Shown in pieces: positions 22,212 through 22,558 of a stretch of DNA of 22,558 bases; position 1 is the stretch's first letter, and each line of letters opens with the position of its first letter. The notes below the pieces were generated by a model. It saw only the letters and a program-made list of their open reading frames with translations, was not told where the DNA came from and searched no databases. Made by a program: the position numbers and the translations under genes. Origin of the DNA: an uncultured Rickettsiales bacterium (lineage in GTDB: Bacteria > Pseudomonadota > Alphaproteobacteria > UBA8366); the NCBI GenBank assembly GCA_913046825.1, contig CAJWTF010000050.1, forward strand, positions 1 through 22,558. Reading direction: 5' to 3'.

Positions 22212-22558
22212 TCAGGATACAGGCGCCGCGCGATATTTCACTACCGGTGTATATAGCGGGCGAAGCTGCACTTCCGCATTGTCTTCAACGCCGAGTGAGA
22301 GTAGGCCATTCGGGTCGAGCGGGACCGTTCCCGGCGCGACCTCGCCGTCCGACATGACCCAGCCGCGCAACGGTGGGCCAACTGCGTCCAGCAATTCGAT
22401 TTTCTGGTTGGCGGTCAATCCGTGCGCGGCGATGTCGTCAGGGTGCAGGCGAATGAGACGCCGTTTGCTTGGCCCTGACGCGGTATAGGGATCGTGATCC
22501 TGCGCCTTCACGCGCACACTCGGACGGAACGCGGCGAGTTCGGCTCGATGGGTCTCCG
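22212..22558 (-). CDS. Unidentified protein, C-terminal end (double-psi beta-barrel-like)
   Basis: The frame runs in from the right edge with no stop for about 115 codons and ends at 22212; an internal GTG (22517) is not needed as a start. The C-terminus reads KRRLIRLHPDDIAAHGLTAN, then LRGWVMSDGEVAPGTVPLD and LLSLGVEDNAEVQLRPL. The order hxlHPdDaaahGL, GxV, apGtVxL, LGv..g..V.LRPL is reminiscent of double-psi beta-barrels, such as molybdopterin-dinucleotide-binding or CDC48 N-terminal folds. I cannot name the family. The gene is on the same strand as the YCII-like remnant, 31 bases before it, and may have been its operon partner. Confidence 0.6.
   Translation of the reverse strand, partial: ETHRAELAAFRPSVRVKAQDHDPYTASGPSKRRLIRLHPDDIAAHGLTANQKIELLDAVGPPLRGWVMSDGEVAPGTVPLDPNGLLSLGVEDNAEVQLRPLYTPVVKYRAAPVS

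Noticed and set aside
21980..22357. 125-codon plus-strand frame
   Set aside because: Antisense to the YCII-like frame and the edge gene; no family pattern.
1..22558. CRISPR array, tRNA, rRNA, transposase, phage or toxin-antitoxin genes
   Set aside because: No regularly spaced direct repeats, no cloverleaf or rRNA signature, and no transposase, integrase or toxin motifs were seen on reading both strands.

Overview
The window looks like chromosomal DNA of an alphaproteobacterium, probably a free-living or marine Rhodospirillales-type heterotroph. The reasons are moderately GC-rich coding sequence, families typical of that group (PAS_5, DUF1272, SsuABC-like transporters, many flavin- and Fe(II)-dependent oxygenases) and REPIN-like palindromes. 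This is inferred from protein character only; there is no rRNA or tRNA in the window.

Layout. 1-322 (-): N-terminal part of a luciferase-like (LLM) flavin oxidoreductase. 488-793: broken DUF1272 gene. 801-1487: transglutaminase-like protein. 1664-6252 (+): a compact operon with a periplasmic binding protein, an ABC ATPase, two paralogous permeases and a TauD/TfdA-type dioxygenase, i.e. uptake coupled to oxidative cleavage. 6253-7751: a REPIN pair, a RidA remnant, a ketopantoate-reductase-family gene and a second REPIN pair. 7752-10458 (+): two tandem DsbA/HCCA-isomerase-like paralogs and an LLM oxidoreductase. 10465-11223 (-): crotonase. 11402-11848: PAS_5 gene with an in-frame stop. 11862-13019 (-): MetE-C-like methyltransferase. 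13135-14607 (+): two tandem carboxymuconolactone decarboxylase (CMD) paralogs and a second TauD-type dioxygenase. 14604-16190 (-): SulP-STAS anion transporter. 16350-17033: truncated, nonsense-bearing amidohydrolase. 17046-17789 (+): alpha/beta hydrolase. 17798-18349 (-): CMD/AhpD-like protein. 18429-19598 (-): acyl-CoA-dehydrogenase-fold flavoprotein. 19721-20878 (+): SfnG/RutA/SsuD-like monooxygenase. 20975-21856 (+): 3-hydroxyisobutyrate-dehydrogenase-family enzyme. 21866-22180 (-): YCII-like gene with an amber codon. 22212-22558 (-): C-terminal end of an unidentified protein.

How it works together (inference). The content suggests an accessory catabolic region for small organic acids, sulfonates or ring compounds: import (ABC, SulP), oxygenation (two TauD, three LLM, one acyl-CoA-dehydrogenase-like), isomerisation and hydrolysis (HCCA isomerases, CMDs, hydrolases, crotonase) and reduction (two Rossmann dehydrogenases). 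No substrate can be named from sequence.

Two structural themes stand out. Tandem paralog pairs recur (permeases, isomerases, CMDs). Five genes are visibly decayed, mostly by one or two recent lesions, so the region appears to be in active turnover. I saw no clear defence, phage, CRISPR or transposase gene. The least usual items are the twin-permease/dioxygenase operon with its shared N-terminal signature, the equal-geometry REPIN pairs, and a perfect 25-bp palindrome upstream of the SulP gene.
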